A DNA stretch of 64,000 nt from Nonomuraea corallina (GTDB lineage Bacteria > Actinomycetota > Actinomycetes > Streptosporangiales > Streptosporangiaceae): the NCBI RefSeq assembly GCF_027620315.1, contig NZ_JAPNNL010000010.1, positions 1-64,000 of the forward strand, read 5' to 3'. Of the stretch, positions 16,269 to 25,299 are shown in pieces. The stretch's first letter is position 1, and every line of letters begins with the position of its first letter. The notes under the pieces are model-generated. The model was given only the letters and a program-made list of their open reading frames with translations. It was not told the origin of the DNA and ran no database searches. The position numbers and the translations under genes are program-made.

Positions 16269-16900
16269 GCCCGGTGCGGGTGCTGCTGGTCGACGACCAG
16301 GAGCTGATGCGGCAGGGTCTGCGCAAGCTGCTGGCGATCGAGGAGGACATCGAGGTCGTGGGCGAGGCCGCCGACGGGGAGGCCGCGCTGGAGGTGATCG
16401 GCCGGATCCGCCCCGACGTGGCCCTCGTGGACGCCAGGATGCCGCGGATGGACGGCGTGGAGCTGATCAACCGGCTGACGGTCGAGCATCCCTCGGTGGC
16501 GGCGATCGTGCTCAGCACCTTCGACGAGGACGAGTACGTCTTCGGGGCGCTGCGCGGCGGCGCGGCCGGCTACCTGCTCAAGGACTGTACGCCCGACGAG
16601 CTGGTGTCGGCCGTGGTGCGGGCGAGCCGCGGCGAGACCGTGCTGAGCAGCGTGGTGGCCGCCCGCCTGGTCGCCAACCTGCGCCGCGCCCCCGCTCGCG
16701 GCACGTTCCCCGGCCAGGACCTGCTGTCGGCCAGGGAGCTGGAGGTGGCGCGGATGGTGGCGGCCGGCGCCGCCAACCGGGAGATCGCCGCCCGGCTGTT
16801 CATCACCGAGGGCACGGTGAAGAACCACGTCTCCAGCGTCCTGCGCAAACTGGGCCTGCGTGACCGCACCCAGCTGGCCCTTCACCTCACGGACCGCTGA
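16265..16900 (+). CDS. LuxR/NarL-family response regulator
   Basis: A 211-residue response regulator. The receiver domain has the acidic pair DDQE near residues 11-14, the phospho-acceptor in VALVDARMP (Asp near 56), and Lys in YLLKDCTP (near 107). The C-terminal LuxR helix-turn-helix begins at [16 protein letters not shown] and continues with the [19 protein letters not shown] recognition region. GTG start at 16265 overlaps the kinase stop. Cognate partner of the upstream kinase and candidate binder of the 15116-15133 dyad. Confidence 0.92.
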   Translation: MSPVRVLLVDDQELMRQGLRKLLAIEEDIEVVGEAADGEAALEVIGRIRPDVALVDARMPRMDGVELINRLTVEHPSVAAIVLSTFDEDEYVFGALRGGAAGYLLKDCTPDELVSAVVRASRGETVLSSVVAARLVANLRRAPARGTFPGQDLLSARELEVARMVAAGAANREIAARLFITEGTVKNHVSSVLRKLGLRDRTQLALHLTDR

Positions 16901-17007
16901 GGCGGGTCCTCCTCCGGCTCGGGCTCCTCGAGCTGGCGTGTGTCGTCTACCTGCTCCGGGCATCCTGCGGGAGTGAGACGGCTCTTGACAGTCGGCGGCG
17001 TGGCGCA

Positions 17008-17021
17008 TGCAATATATTGCA
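17008..17021. promoter_or_regulatory. Perfect 14-bp AT-rich palindrome in the acdS promoter
   Basis: TGCAATATATTGCA. A TTGACA -35-like box lies at 16985-16990, and the palindrome covers the expected -10 region, so a bound protein would block initiation. It is 25 bp upstream of the acdS start. The form suits a GntR-type repressor; no such gene is adjacent, so the regulator is unidentified. Confidence 0.55.
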
Positions 17022-17046
17022 CATCGCCTATTCGAGGAGCCACGGC

Positions 17047-18072
17047 GTGTCCATCGACGACTTCGAGCGCTACCCCCTGACCTTCGGCCCGAGCCCCGTC
17101 CACCCGCTGGAGCGCCTCAGCGACCACCTCGGCGGGGCCCGGATCTGGGCCAAGCGGGAAGACTGCAACAGCGGCCTGGCCTTCGGCGGCAACAAGACCC
17201 GCAAGCTGGAGTACCTGGTCCCCGACGCCCTCCGTCAGGGTGCCGACACGCTCGTGACCATCGGCGGCGTCCAGTCCAACCACACCCGCCAGGTCGCGGC
17301 GGTCGCGGCCCGGCTCGGGCTCAAGGCCGTTCTGGTCCAGGAGAGCTGGGTCGACTGGCCCGACGCGGTCAACGACAAGGTGGGCAACATCCTGCTGTCG
17401 CGGATCATGGGCGCGCAGGTCCGGCTCGTCGAGGCGGAGTTCGGCATCGGCTACAAGGACAGCTGGACCGAGGCGATCGAAGGCGTCCGGGCCGCCGGCG
17501 GCACCCCGTACGCCATCCCGGCCGGCGCCTCCGACCACCCGCTCGGCGGGCTGGGCTTCGCCCACTGGGCCGACGAGGTGCTGCGGCAGGAGCGCGAGCT
17601 GGGCGTCTTCTTCGACACCGTCGTGGTGTGCAGCGTCACCGGCAGCACCCAGGCCGGCATGATCGCCGGGTTCGCCGCCCAGGACCGTCCCCGCCGCGTC
17701 CTGGGCATCGACGCCTCCGCCAGACCCGCCGAGACGCGGGCCCAGGTGGAGAAGATCGCCCGCGCCACCGCCGAGCTCATCGGCCTGGGCCGGGACCTGC
17801 GCGACGACGAGATCACCCTGCTCCAGGGCTGGGCGGGCGACCTCTACGGGGTCCCGGTCCAGTCCACCGTCGACGCCATCCGCCTCACCGGCGCCCTCGA
17901 AGGGGTCGTCCTGGACCCGGTCTACGAGGGCAAGTCCATGGCCGGCCTCATCGACCTCGTACGCGACGGCGACATCCCCCGCGACGCCAACGTCCTGTAC
18001 GCCCACCTCGGCGGCCAGCCCGCGCTCAACGCCTACAGCGGCGTGTTCCGTCAGTCGGTGTCCGGGGTGTAG
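17047..18072 (+). CDS. acdS: 1-aminocyclopropane-1-carboxylate deaminase
   Basis: A 341-residue PLP enzyme that converts ACC, the plant ethylene precursor, into 2-oxobutyrate and ammonia. The PLP lysine is in GGNKTRKLE. Near the C-terminus the motifs YEGKSMAGL and [11 protein letters not shown] carry the Glu and Leu that distinguish true ACC deaminases from D-cysteine desulfhydrases. GTG at 17047 with GAGGAG seven bases upstream is preferred over a GTG-like codon further up. The promoter has a perfect AT-rich palindrome. Its 3' end overlaps the convergent reductase gene by 22 bp. Presence suggests a plant- or soil-associated lifestyle. Confidence 0.92.
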   Translation: MSIDDFERYPLTFGPSPVHPLERLSDHLGGARIWAKREDCNSGLAFGGNKTRKLEYLVPDALRQGADTLVTIGGVQSNHTRQVAAVAARLGLKAVLVQESWVDWPDAVNDKVGNILLSRIMGAQVRLVEAEFGIGYKDSWTEAIEGVRAAGGTPYAIPAGASDHPLGGLGFAHWADEVLRQERELGVFFDTVVVCSVTGSTQAGMIAGFAAQDRPRRVLGIDASARPAETRAQVEKIARATAELIGLGRDLRDDEITLLQGWAGDLYGVPVQSTVDAIRLTGALEGVVLDPVYEGKSMAGLIDLVRDGDIPRDANVLYAHLGGQPALNAYSGVFRQSVSGV

Positions 18073-18596
18073 GTCAGGTGGAGCACGCCGGTCTGGAAGG
18101 TCTCGGACCTGACCAGCTTCAGCGGGTGGGTCGGCGTGTCCTCGAACAGCCGCTGACCGCGGCCGACGGCGATCGGGTGGACGAGCAGGCGCAGCTCGTC
18201 GAGCAGCCCGTTCGCCAGCAGCCAGCGCACGGTCGTGGCCGAGCCCGACATCTGGATGTTCCCGTCGAGCCGCTCCTTCAGCTCGCGCAGCGTGGCCGCG
18301 ACGTCGCCGGTGACGAGGGTGGTGTTGGTCCAGTCGGCCTTCTCCAGGGTGGTGGAGAGGACGTACTTCGGCGTGCCGTTGATGATCGCGGCGACGTCCT
18401 GGTCCTCGCCGGTCGTCGTCCAGTACGCGGACCACTCCTCGTACAGCCTGCGGCCCATCAGCATCGCCGCCTGGTCACGCATCCCCGCCTCGACCACGGC
18501 GCCCATCTCATCGTTCCAGTACGCGAAATGCCACTGGTCCGGCGCCTCCACCACGCCGTCCAATGAGATGAAAAAGTTGGAAATGATTCTCGCCAT
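18051..18596 (-). CDS. Dihydrofolate reductase-fold (RibD C-terminal domain) protein
   Basis: A 181-residue single-domain protein of the DHFR/RibD_C superfamily: [20 protein letters not shown] at the N-terminus, [10 protein letters not shown], then [30 protein letters not shown] split around the nucleotide-binding turn. Stand-alone members are common in actinomycetes with unknown physiological substrates. The 3' end overlaps acdS on the opposite strand. Confidence 0.85.
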   Translation of the reverse strand: MARIISNFFISLDGVVEAPDQWHFAYWNDEMGAVVEAGMRDQAAMLMGRRLYEEWSAYWTTTGEDQDVAAIINGTPKYVLSTTLEKADWTNTTLVTGDVAATLRELKERLDGNIQMSGSATTVRWLLANGLLDELRLLVHPIAVGRGQRLFEDTPTHPLKLVRSETFQTGVLHLTYTPDTD

Positions 18597-18668
18597 CGCT
18601 CCGGCTCCTCCGTCAGGTCCGCACGGCCTGCGCCGTACGGACTGCCGACCCTAGGCAGGAGGGGGCGC

Positions 18669-19373
18669 TCAGGTCTTGTACAGAAGCGACAGCGGCTCCA
18701 CCGGGTCGCCGTCGCCGAGCCGCGTGGCGGTGCGGCCGATGTAGCGCGTCAGCGACCGGGCGAGATGCGGCTGGTCGAAGTATCCGAGCCGGTCGATCAC
18801 GTCGGGGATCGGCGTCCCCTCCTGGATCAGGACCGCCGCCCGCCGGGCGCGTTCGATCTGCCGGATGGCGACCCGGGTGAGACCGGTGGCGGCCACGAAA
18901 CGCCGCTGGACGGTCCGCTCCGACAGGCCGGGCGACTCGCCGCGCAGCACCGCGGCGACGACCGGGTCGCGGTCGAGCACGTCCTCGCGGGCCAGCCGCC
19001 GGACGAACGCCTCGGCGTTGTCGTAGTCGGGCAGCCGCCACGTGGAGCCCTTGAGGCTGAAGGACCTGCGTGTCGCGTCGGGAAGGTCCGCGTACCGGTC
19101 GACGAGCCGGTGGAAGGGGAGGTGCGGCATCCAGCTTCCGGGAGAGAAGGTGATCCCGAAGAACGTCGCGTCCTCCGGCACCGGAGCCGCGCTCGCCTTC
19201 GTCTCCGGCCCGCGCACCGCGACGCTGACCTGGCCGCGGTGTTCCCAGACGACCAGCTCTCCGCAGGTGATGGCGACCGACGTCATCCGGTCCAGGCCGC
19301 CGCTGCTGGTGCTGCGCCACACCCGCTCGATGTACGGGGAATCGGACGATCGGCTCTCGACCTCCAGACCCAT
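18669..19373 (-). CDS. AraC-family transcriptional regulator
   Basis: A ~234-residue regulator with an N-terminal cupin-like ligand domain and two C-terminal helix-turn-helix motifs (LSERTVQRRFVAATGLTRVAIRQIERARRA split across the first HTH; IPDVIDRLGYFDQPHLARSLTRYIG the second). ATG at 19373 has AAGGGG upstream; a GTG at 19391 is the alternative. It faces away from the 19.6-27.7 kb uptake/oxidation cluster, but AraC sites are direct repeats, unlike the dyads found there, so it is not an obvious regulator of that cluster. Confidence 0.85.
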   Translation of the reverse strand: MGLEVESRSSDSPYIERVWRSTSSGGLDRMTSVAITCGELVVWEHRGQVSVAVRGPETKASAAPVPEDATFFGITFSPGSWMPHLPFHRLVDRYADLPDATRRSFSLKGSTWRLPDYDNAEAFVRRLAREDVLDRDPVVAAVLRGESPGLSERTVQRRFVAATGLTRVAIRQIERARRAAVLIQEGTPIPDVIDRLGYFDQPHLARSLTRYIGRTATRLGDGDPVEPLSLLYKT

Positions 19374-19537
19374 CCGACCATCCCCTTCCACCGGGTGGAA
19401 CGCCGCAGCGGCCAGGCCCTTCCCACCTTACGGCGCGGCCCGCGAAGGCGCCCGGCCCGGAGGGCTCCCGGCGGGCTCCCGGAGGGCGGGAAACAGCCCT
19501 CCGGGACGGCGACGCATTGACACCTAGAATGCCGCTC

Positions 19538-19574
19538 GTTACCGTCAGCGGTACAACGTTTCCTATAGCGGAAC
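19538..19574 (+). promoter_or_regulatory. Tandem 17-bp dyads upstream of flavin reductase
   Basis: Two 6-5-6 dyads with centres 20 bp apart: GTTACC-GTCAG-CGGTAC (19538-19554) and GTTTCC-TATAG-CGGAAC (19558-19574). The second ends 13 bp before the GTG start. Related pairs precede three other genes of this cluster. Confidence 0.65.
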
Positions 19575-19587
19575 GGCGGTAGCCTCG

Positions 19588-20091
19588 GTGGACCCCATCC
19601 TCCTGCGCGAGGTACTGGCCCAGTGGGCGAGCGGCGTGGTGGTGGTCGCCACCGTGACCGATGCGGGCAGACGGCACGGCATGACGGCCAGTTCGTTCAG
19701 CGCCGTCGCGCTCGACCCGCCCCTGATCTCCGTCTGCCTCACCACGACCAGCACCACGCACCGGCTGATCGAGCGGAGCGAGATCTTCACCGTCAGCATC
19801 CTGAGCCACGAGCACGAGCCCATCGGACGGCGGTTCGCGGGCGGCAAGCCGGCAGCCGTGGACCACTTCGGCCCGGAGCGGTGGGACGCCGCCAAGACCG
19901 GCGCCCCCGTCCTCGCGGACGCGGCCGGCTGGCTGGACTGCCGCGTGGCGGCCAGGCACGAGGCGGGCGACCACACGATCGTCCTGGGCGAGGTGCTGGC
20001 CGCGGGCGTGCCGCGCCGGACCGCGCCGCTCATCTACCACGCCCGCGCGTTCCGGGAGCTGCGCGACGCGGCCCGGGGGACCGTCCCCTGA
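19588..20091 (+). CDS. Flavin reductase (NADH:FMN oxidoreductase) of the HpaC/SsuE-like flavoprotein family
   Basis: A 167-residue flavin_reduct-domain protein: MTASSFSAVALDPPLISVCL is the flavin-binding strand-turn, with a later GDHTIVLGEVL strand. It supplies reduced FMN to flavin-dependent monooxygenases. The natural partner is the NtaA/DszA-type monooxygenase at 25.3-26.6 kb, which cannot reduce flavin itself; the shared operator pair supports this. GTG start at 19588. It is separated from the ABC transporter genes by ~200 bp containing another operator pair. Confidence 0.88.
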   Translation: MDPILLREVLAQWASGVVVVATVTDAGRRHGMTASSFSAVALDPPLISVCLTTTSTTHRLIERSEIFTVSILSHEHEPIGRRFAGGKPAAVDHFGPERWDAAKTGAPVLADAAGWLDCRVAARHEAGDHTIVLGEVLAAGVPRRTAPLIYHARAFRELRDAARGTVP

Positions 20092-20235
20092 CCGGCGCGC
20101 GACGGCCTCCGGTGCGCGCCCGGCGGGGCGAGCGCGGCCGGTTTCCTCACCGTGCCCGGCCGCCGGACGTGATCCCTCCTCACGCGCCTTTCCGAGTGGC
20201 CCATGCCTCTTGACGCTCCCGACCCTCCCACCTAA

Positions 20236-20272
20236 GTTTCCTTCAACGGAACAGCGTATCTCTAAGAGATAC
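20236..20272 (+). promoter_or_regulatory. Tandem 17-bp dyads upstream of the ABC binding protein gene
   Basis: GTTTCC-TTCAA-CGGAAC (20236-20252) and the perfect GTATCT-CTAAG-AGATAC (20256-20272), centres 20 bp apart, ending just before the AGGAAAGGG ribosome-binding site. Confidence 0.65.
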
Positions 20273-20288
20273 AGGAAAGGGTGGCGTC

Positions 20289-21824
20289 GTGGAACTCACT
20301 CGCCGAAAGGTCCTACGCATTGGCGGGCTGGCTCTCGCCGCGGCCGCAACCGGGTGCGCGACCTCACCGAAGCAGACCTCCACCGGGACAACCGGCACCG
20401 GAGCGACCGGCGCGGCCGACGCCCCGCTCGTCGTCGCCTCCTCCGCGATCACCAACTCCCTCGACCCGGCCGCCGCGCTCTCCAACGTGGGCGCCACCTT
20501 CACCGCGCAGGTCTACGACCCCCTGGTCACCTTCGGCGACGATGGGAAACTCGCACCCGCCCTGGCCACCGCCTGGCGCTCGATCGACGACCGCACGATC
20601 GAGTTCACGCTCCGCGAGGGGGTGACGTTCCACCGGGGCGGCGCCTTCGACGCCGCCGCGGTCAAGGCCAACATCGACCGGCTGCTCTCCGGCGACCCGG
20701 CCTTCGCGTTCCGCGCCGGGCAGATGGGCACGCTGTCCGGCGCCGAGGTCGTCGACGCGGGCACCGTACGGATCACCACGAAGGAGCCGGACCCCGTCCT
20801 GCTGAACCGCCTGGTCCGGCTGAGCATCACCGACCCGGCGATCTTCAAGGAGAAGCCGGGCTCCGTCGCCTCCGGCACCGGCCCCTTCCGGGTGACCGCG
20901 TACAGCCCGGCCAAGAGCATCGACCTGGAGGCGTTCCCGGAATCCTGGCGCAAGTCCGAGACCGTCAAGAAGGCCCGTGTCGTCGCCATCCCCGACCCCG
21001 GCACGCTGACCACCGCCCTGCGCACCGGCGAGGTGGACGGCGCCTACGGCCTGCCGCCCTCCGTGGCGGCCCAGCTCGCCTCGTCGTTCACGGTGAAGCC
21101 CGTCACCGCCGGGTCCTGCGCGGTGCTGAGCATGATCGGCGACGTGGAGCCCAAGCTGCGCGACAAGCGGGTACGGCTCGCGCTCAACCTGGCCGTGGAC
21201 AAGGAGGAGTTCGTCAAGTCCGGGCTGTCGGGCTACGGCAAGGTGCCCAACGGGCAGCTGCTCCAGCCGGGCTTCGCCGGCTACGACCCCTCGCTCGAAG
21301 CCTTCCCCTACGACCCCGACCGGGCCAAGGCCCTGCTCAAGGAGGCCGGCGCCGAGGGCCTGACCCTGAACATCGCCACCACCGCCCTGTTCAAGCAGCA
21401 GGCCGAGATCACCGCCGGCTACCTCGCCAAGGTCGGCATCACCTCGGAGGTGGTCCTCCAGGACCTCTCGGCCTTCATCTCCACGCTGCTGAAGAAGAGC
21501 GAGACCCCCCTGATCTACTGGCAGACCGACTACTTCGACCTGCGCGACATCGCCGGGGTCAGCCGCTTCGGGCCGCAGCCCGAGGGCGTGCAGAAGCACG
21601 TGGACGACGAGGAGTACGTCAAGCTCTTCGCGCAGGCCGCGGCCGAGCTGGACCCGGCCAAGCGCGAGGAGACCATCAAGGCGATGGCCGGGCGGCTCCA
21701 CGACGAGGCCGGGGTCGTCTTCCTGGCCTGGCCCGAGACGGTCTACGTGCACTCCGCCAAGTCGGATCTCAAGCTCAACGTCGACGGCAACGTGCTGTTG
21801 TCCGAGTCCAGGAAGGCGATATGA
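20289..21824 (+). CDS. ABC transporter substrate-binding lipoprotein, peptide/nickel (SBP_bac_5) type
   Basis: A 511-residue extracellular binding protein. The N-terminus has a twin-arginine-like TRRKVLRIGG, a hydrophobic stretch and the lipobox ATGC near residue 22, so it is an exported lipoprotein. The SBP_bac_5 signature is seen: YDPLVTFGDDGKLAPALATAW, then a FTLREGVTFHRGG strand. Such proteins bind oligopeptides, nickel or bulky organic solutes; a non-peptide ligand is likely given the oxidative neighbours. It overlaps the first permease (ATGA). GTG start with AGGAAAGGG upstream. Confidence 0.92.
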   Translation: MELTRRKVLRIGGLALAAAATGCATSPKQTSTGTTGTGATGAADAPLVVASSAITNSLDPAAALSNVGATFTAQVYDPLVTFGDDGKLAPALATAWRSIDDRTIEFTLREGVTFHRGGAFDAAAVKANIDRLLSGDPAFAFRAGQMGTLSGAEVVDAGTVRITTKEPDPVLLNRLVRLSITDPAIFKEKPGSVASGTGPFRVTAYSPAKSIDLEAFPESWRKSETVKKARVVAIPDPGTLTTALRTGEVDGAYGLPPSVAAQLASSFTVKPVTAGSCAVLSMIGDVEPKLRDKRVRLALNLAVDKEEFVKSGLSGYGKVPNGQLLQPGFAGYDPSLEAFPYDPDRAKALLKEAGAEGLTLNIATTALFKQQAEITAGYLAKVGITSEVVLQDLSAFISTLLKKSETPLIYWQTDYFDLRDIAGVSRFGPQPEGVQKHVDDEEYVKLFAQAAAELDPAKREETIKAMAGRLHDEAGVVFLAWPETVYVHSAKSDLKLNVDGNVLLSESRKAI

Positions 21825-22774
21825 GGTCAGACCGTACAGCCTTGCGCGTTCTGCGCGTGGGCGCGGTCTGGTTGGTACGGCTGTTCGTGACCGTCATGGG
21901 CGTGCTGACCCTGCTCTTCTTCCTTCTGCGGTTGTCCGGTGATCCCGCCGCGGTCCTCGTGGGACCGGGCGGGTCCCCCGAGGACCTGGACCGGGTCCGC
22001 CACGAGCTGGGCCTGGACCTCCCGCTGTGGACGCAGTACGGCGCCTTCCTCGGTGATGTCGCCCGGCTCGACTTCGGCGTCTCCCCGCACACCGGGGAGC
22101 CCGCCATCTCGGCGGTGCTGGCCAGGCTGCCGCTCACGCTGCAGATCGTCGGCGCCACGCTCGGCCTCGCGATCCTGGTCGGCGTGCCGCTCGGCATGCT
22201 CGCCGCGGCCCGGCACCGCCGCCCCTCGGGGCGGGTGGTCAACGCCGCCGCGGCGATCGCCCAGGCGATGCCGAACTTCGTGCTCGGCCTGCTGCTCCTG
22301 CTGGTCTTCGCGCTGTGGCTCGGCTGGCTGCCCAGCTACGGCGCGGAGAGCCCCTGGCACGCGGTGCTCCCGACGCTGACCCTGGCCGCCTTCACCGTCG
22401 CCCGCGTGGTGCGGCTGGTCCGGGCCGGCCTGCTGGAGGCGGTCGAGCAGGACTTCATCCGCACGGTGCGGGCCAAGGGAGGTGGCCGACTGCGCGCGCT
22501 GGCGCGGCACGCGCTGCCCAACGCGTTCCCGCCCGTGCTGGCCTTCCTGGTGGTCGACAGCGCGTACCTGCTGTCCAGCACGGTGATCGTCGAACAGCTC
22601 TACGCCTACGACGGCATCGGCAAGCAACTCGTCGACGCGATCTTCCAGCGGGACTATCCGATCGTGCAGGCGACGGTGTTCGTGGTGGCGGTGCTGGTCG
22701 TCACGGTCAGCGCGATCGGCGACGTGCTCGGCGCGGTCGCCGATCCGCGGGTCAGAAGGGAGGCGGCCGGATGA
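21821..22774 (+). CDS. ABC transporter permease (DppB/OppB type)
   Basis: A 317-residue inner-membrane permease with six predicted helices. The first helix (WLVRLFVTVMGVLTLLFFLL) is followed by the periplasmic segment that starts GDPAAVLVGPGG. The cytoplasmic EAA loop is RVVRLVRAGLLEAVEQDFIR with ARAKG-type continuation (TVRAKGG). ATG at 21821 overlaps the binding-protein stop, and its own stop overlaps the next permease start, so translation is coupled through the operon. Confidence 0.92.
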   Translation: MRSDRTALRVLRVGAVWLVRLFVTVMGVLTLLFFLLRLSGDPAAVLVGPGGSPEDLDRVRHELGLDLPLWTQYGAFLGDVARLDFGVSPHTGEPAISAVLARLPLTLQIVGATLGLAILVGVPLGMLAAARHRRPSGRVVNAAAAIAQAMPNFVLGLLLLLVFALWLGWLPSYGAESPWHAVLPTLTLAAFTVARVVRLVRAGLLEAVEQDFIRTVRAKGGGRLRALARHALPNAFPPVLAFLVVDSAYLLSSTVIVEQLYAYDGIGKQLVDAIFQRDYPIVQATVFVVAVLVVTVSAIGDVLGAVADPRVRREAAG

Positions 22775-23598
22775 GGACGTCGGTCCGGGTCTCGCTGGCC
22801 GGGCTGGGGCTGATCGCGCTCGCGGTGACGGCCGGCCCGCTGGTGCTCGGCGTCGACCCGCTGGATCAGGATCTGCCGGCCAGGCTGGCGCCGCCGTTCT
22901 GGATGGAGGGCGCGGTGGCCGGCCATCCCCTGGGCACCGATCAGCTGGGCCGCGACCTGCTGGCGCGGGTCCTGGCGGGCGGGCGCACCTCGCTGCTGGT
23001 CGGCTTCGTGGCCAGCACGCTGACGTGCGCGATCGGCATCCTGGTGGGGCTGCTCGCGGGCTACCTCGGCAGCTGGGTCGACCGGCTCATCATGGGGCTG
23101 GGCGATCTCTGGATCGCCTTCCCGTTCCTGGTGCTGGCCATCGCGACGATCGGCGTCGTGGGCTCCTCGACCCCGGTGCTGATCACGCTGCTGGTCCTCG
23201 CCGGCTGGGTCACCTCGGCCCGGGTCACCCGCACGATCGTCAAACAGGTCAGGGGCGAGGACTACGTGATGGCCGCCGTCGGCGCCGGCGCCGGTCACAG
23301 GAACGTGCTGACCCGGCACCTGCTGCCCGCCGTCGCGAGCGCCAACCTGGTGATCTGGACCTTCAGCGTCGGCACGATGGTGCTCGTCGAGGGCGGCCTG
23401 TCGTTCCTCGGCCTGGGCGTGCGCCCGCCCGCCCCCTCCTGGGGGACGATCCTCAGCGACGGCCGCGAGCTGCTGGAGACGGCCTGGTGGATCCCGCTGT
23501 GGCCGGGGCTGATGCTCACGCTGACCGTGCTGCTCGTCAACCTGCTCGGCGACGGCCTGCGCGACACCTTCGACGTTCGGACGGACAACCATGCTTGA
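22771..23598 (+). CDS. ABC transporter permease (DppC/OppC type)
   Basis: A 275-residue permease pairing with the preceding one. It contains the DppC N-terminal motif HPLGTDQLGRDLLARVLAGGRTSL and an EAA loop (VRGEDYVMAAVGAGAGHRNV) that docks the ATPases. About six transmembrane helices are apparent. ATG at 22771 overlaps the upstream stop; its end overlaps the first ATPase gene by 8 bp. Confidence 0.92.
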   Translation: MRTSVRVSLAGLGLIALAVTAGPLVLGVDPLDQDLPARLAPPFWMEGAVAGHPLGTDQLGRDLLARVLAGGRTSLLVGFVASTLTCAIGILVGLLAGYLGSWVDRLIMGLGDLWIAFPFLVLAIATIGVVGSSTPVLITLLVLAGWVTSARVTRTIVKQVRGEDYVMAAVGAGAGHRNVLTRHLLPAVASANLVIWTFSVGTMVLVEGGLSFLGLGVRPPAPSWGTILSDGRELLETAWWIPLWPGLMLTLTVLLVNLLGDGLRDTFDVRTDNHA

Positions 23599-24505
23599 GG
23601 TGAAGGATCTGGCGGTGACCGCCGGAGGCGTGCGGATCGTCGACGGCGTCTCCTTCGAGGTACGGCCGGGCGAGGTGCTCGGCATGGTCGGCGAGTCCGG
23701 GTCGGGCAAGACGATGACCATGCTCGCCGTGGCCGGACTGCTGCCGGCCACCGCCAGGATCACCGCGGGCACGGCCACCCTGTCCGGCGCCGAGCTCACC
23801 GCCTCCCGGCTCGAACGGATCAGGGGGCGCCAGATCGGCTTCGTCTTCCAGGACCCGGCGACGTCGCTCAACCCGCTCATGCGGGTCGGCACGCAGATCG
23901 CGGAGGTCCTGCGGATCCACGGCGTGGGCCGTGCCGCGGCGATGCAGCGGGCCGTGGAGCTGCTGGAGCAGGTCGGCATCGGCCCGGAGCGGGCCAAGGT
24001 GTACCCGCACGAGCTGTCGGGCGGGATGCGGCAGCGCATCGTGATCGCGATGGCCATCGCGCTGCGGCCCGCCCTGCTGATCGCGGACGAGCCGACCACG
24101 GCGCTGGACGTCACGGTCCAGGAACAGGTCATGCGGGTGCTGCGCGCCGCGCAGCGGGAGACAGGAGCGGCGACCGTGCTCGTCAGCCACGACCTCGGCC
24201 TCGTCTCCGAGGCCGCGCACCGGATCGCGGTGATGTACTCCGGCCGCCTGGTCGAGACGGGGACCGCGGACCAGGTCCTCGGCTCGCCCCGGCACCCCTA
24301 CTCCGCCGCCCTCATGCGGTCCCGGCCGCGGATCGGCGCCGGGCGGGGGCCGCTGCCGGTGATCCCCGGGCATCCGCCCGCGCCGAAGTCGCGCCCGCCC
24401 GGCTGCGCCTTCCATCCCCGCTGTCCTGTCGCGCTCGCCCGGTGCGCGCAGGAGGTCCCCCCGCTCGCCGGGGGCGTGGCCTGCTGGGCGGTGCAGGATG
24501 GCTGA
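23591..24505 (+). CDS. ABC transporter ATPase (DppD/OppD type)
   Basis: A 304-residue ATPase: Walker A GESGSGKT near residue 38, Q-loop FVFQDPATSLNP, signature LSGGMRQR, Walker B LLIADEPTTALD, switch His in VSHDLG. The C-terminal oligopeptide/dipeptide domain includes the Cys-rich GCAFHPRCP segment that in DppD/OppD-type ATPases binds an iron-sulfur cluster. It energises import with the second ATPase, with which it overlaps by 8 bp. Confidence 0.93.
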   Translation: MLEVKDLAVTAGGVRIVDGVSFEVRPGEVLGMVGESGSGKTMTMLAVAGLLPATARITAGTATLSGAELTASRLERIRGRQIGFVFQDPATSLNPLMRVGTQIAEVLRIHGVGRAAAMQRAVELLEQVGIGPERAKVYPHELSGGMRQRIVIAMAIALRPALLIADEPTTALDVTVQEQVMRVLRAAQRETGAATVLVSHDLGLVSEAAHRIAVMYSGRLVETGTADQVLGSPRHPYSAALMRSRPRIGAGRGPLPVIPGHPPAPKSRPPGCAFHPRCPVALARCAQEVPPLAGGVACWAVQDG

Positions 24506-25235
24506 GCCGCTGCTCCGGGTCACCGACCTGCGCAAGATCTACGGCCGGACGTGGGCGGTCGACGGGGTGACGCTGACGGTCGACCGGGGCGAGACGCTGG
24601 CCATCGTGGGCGAGTCCGGCTCCGGGAAGTCGACGCTGGCCCGGTGTGTGGCGCGGCTGGCGCAGCCCACCAGCGGCAGCGTGCGCCTGGACGGCGTGGA
24701 ACTGGCGACCCTGTCACGCCGGCGGCTGCGCCCGCTGCGGCCCCGTTTCCAGCTCGTCTTCCAGGACCCGTCCACCTCGCTGAACCCGCGCTGGACGATC
24801 GAGCAGATCGTGCGCGAGCCGCTGCGCCTTCAAGGGGTGCCGGGGGACGTGCCGAGGCTGCTCGCGGAGGTCGGCCTGGACCCCGGGCTCGCGGGCCGGC
24901 GTCCGCACCAGCTCTCCGGCGGTCAGCGGCAGCGCGTGGGCATCGCCAGGGCGCTGGCGCTCTCGCCCGACCTGCTGATCCTCGACGAGCCGGTCACCGC
25001 GCTGGACGTCTCCGTACAGGCCCAGATCATCAACCTGCTGCTCCGGCTGCAGGAGGAACGGGGGCTGGGCTACCTGTTCATCTCGCACGACCTCGCCGTG
25101 GTGAGCGCCGTCGCCCACCGGATCGCGGTGATGCACTCCGGGCGGCTGGTGGAGACCGGGCCGGCCGAGCGGATACTCGGCCGGCCGGAGCACGACTACA
25201 CCAGGGCCCTGGTCGCGGCGGTCCCCGGCGGTTGA
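24498..25235 (+). CDS. ABC transporter ATPase (DppF/OppF type)
   Basis: A 245-residue ATPase with Walker A GESGSGKST, Q-loop LVFQDPSTSLNPRW, signature LSGGQRQR, Walker B LLILDEPVTALD and switch His in ISHDLAVV. It is shorter than typical DppF (~320-330 residues) because it lacks the C-terminal Cys-containing extension, which its partner retains. It is the last gene of the five-gene transporter operon and is followed by a perfect hairpin. Confidence 0.92.
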   Translation: MAEPLLRVTDLRKIYGRTWAVDGVTLTVDRGETLAIVGESGSGKSTLARCVARLAQPTSGSVRLDGVELATLSRRRLRPLRPRFQLVFQDPSTSLNPRWTIEQIVREPLRLQGVPGDVPRLLAEVGLDPGLAGRRPHQLSGGQRQRVGIARALALSPDLLILDEPVTALDVSVQAQIINLLLRLQEERGLGYLFISHDLAVVSAVAHRIAVMHSGRLVETGPAERILGRPEHDYTRALVAAVPGG

Positions 25236-25248
25236 CCGCCGCCGCGCC

Positions 25249-25282
25249 GTGTCTGACAGACGACAGGGGATCTGTCAGACAC
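25249..25282. terminator. Bidirectional hairpin terminator
   Basis: Perfect 12-bp stem GTGTCTGACAGA (25249-25260) with its complement at 25271-25282 and a 10-nt loop, between the convergent transporter operon and monooxygenase gene. Confidence 0.75.
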
Positions 25283-25299
25283 CGCCGGACGCCGCGGGG

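Noticed and set aside
20210-22774. 854-codon frame spanning the binding-protein and first permease genes
   Set aside because: Only the last 317 codons (from 21821) are the permease; the earlier part is out-of-frame Arg/Pro-rich shadow of the binding protein.
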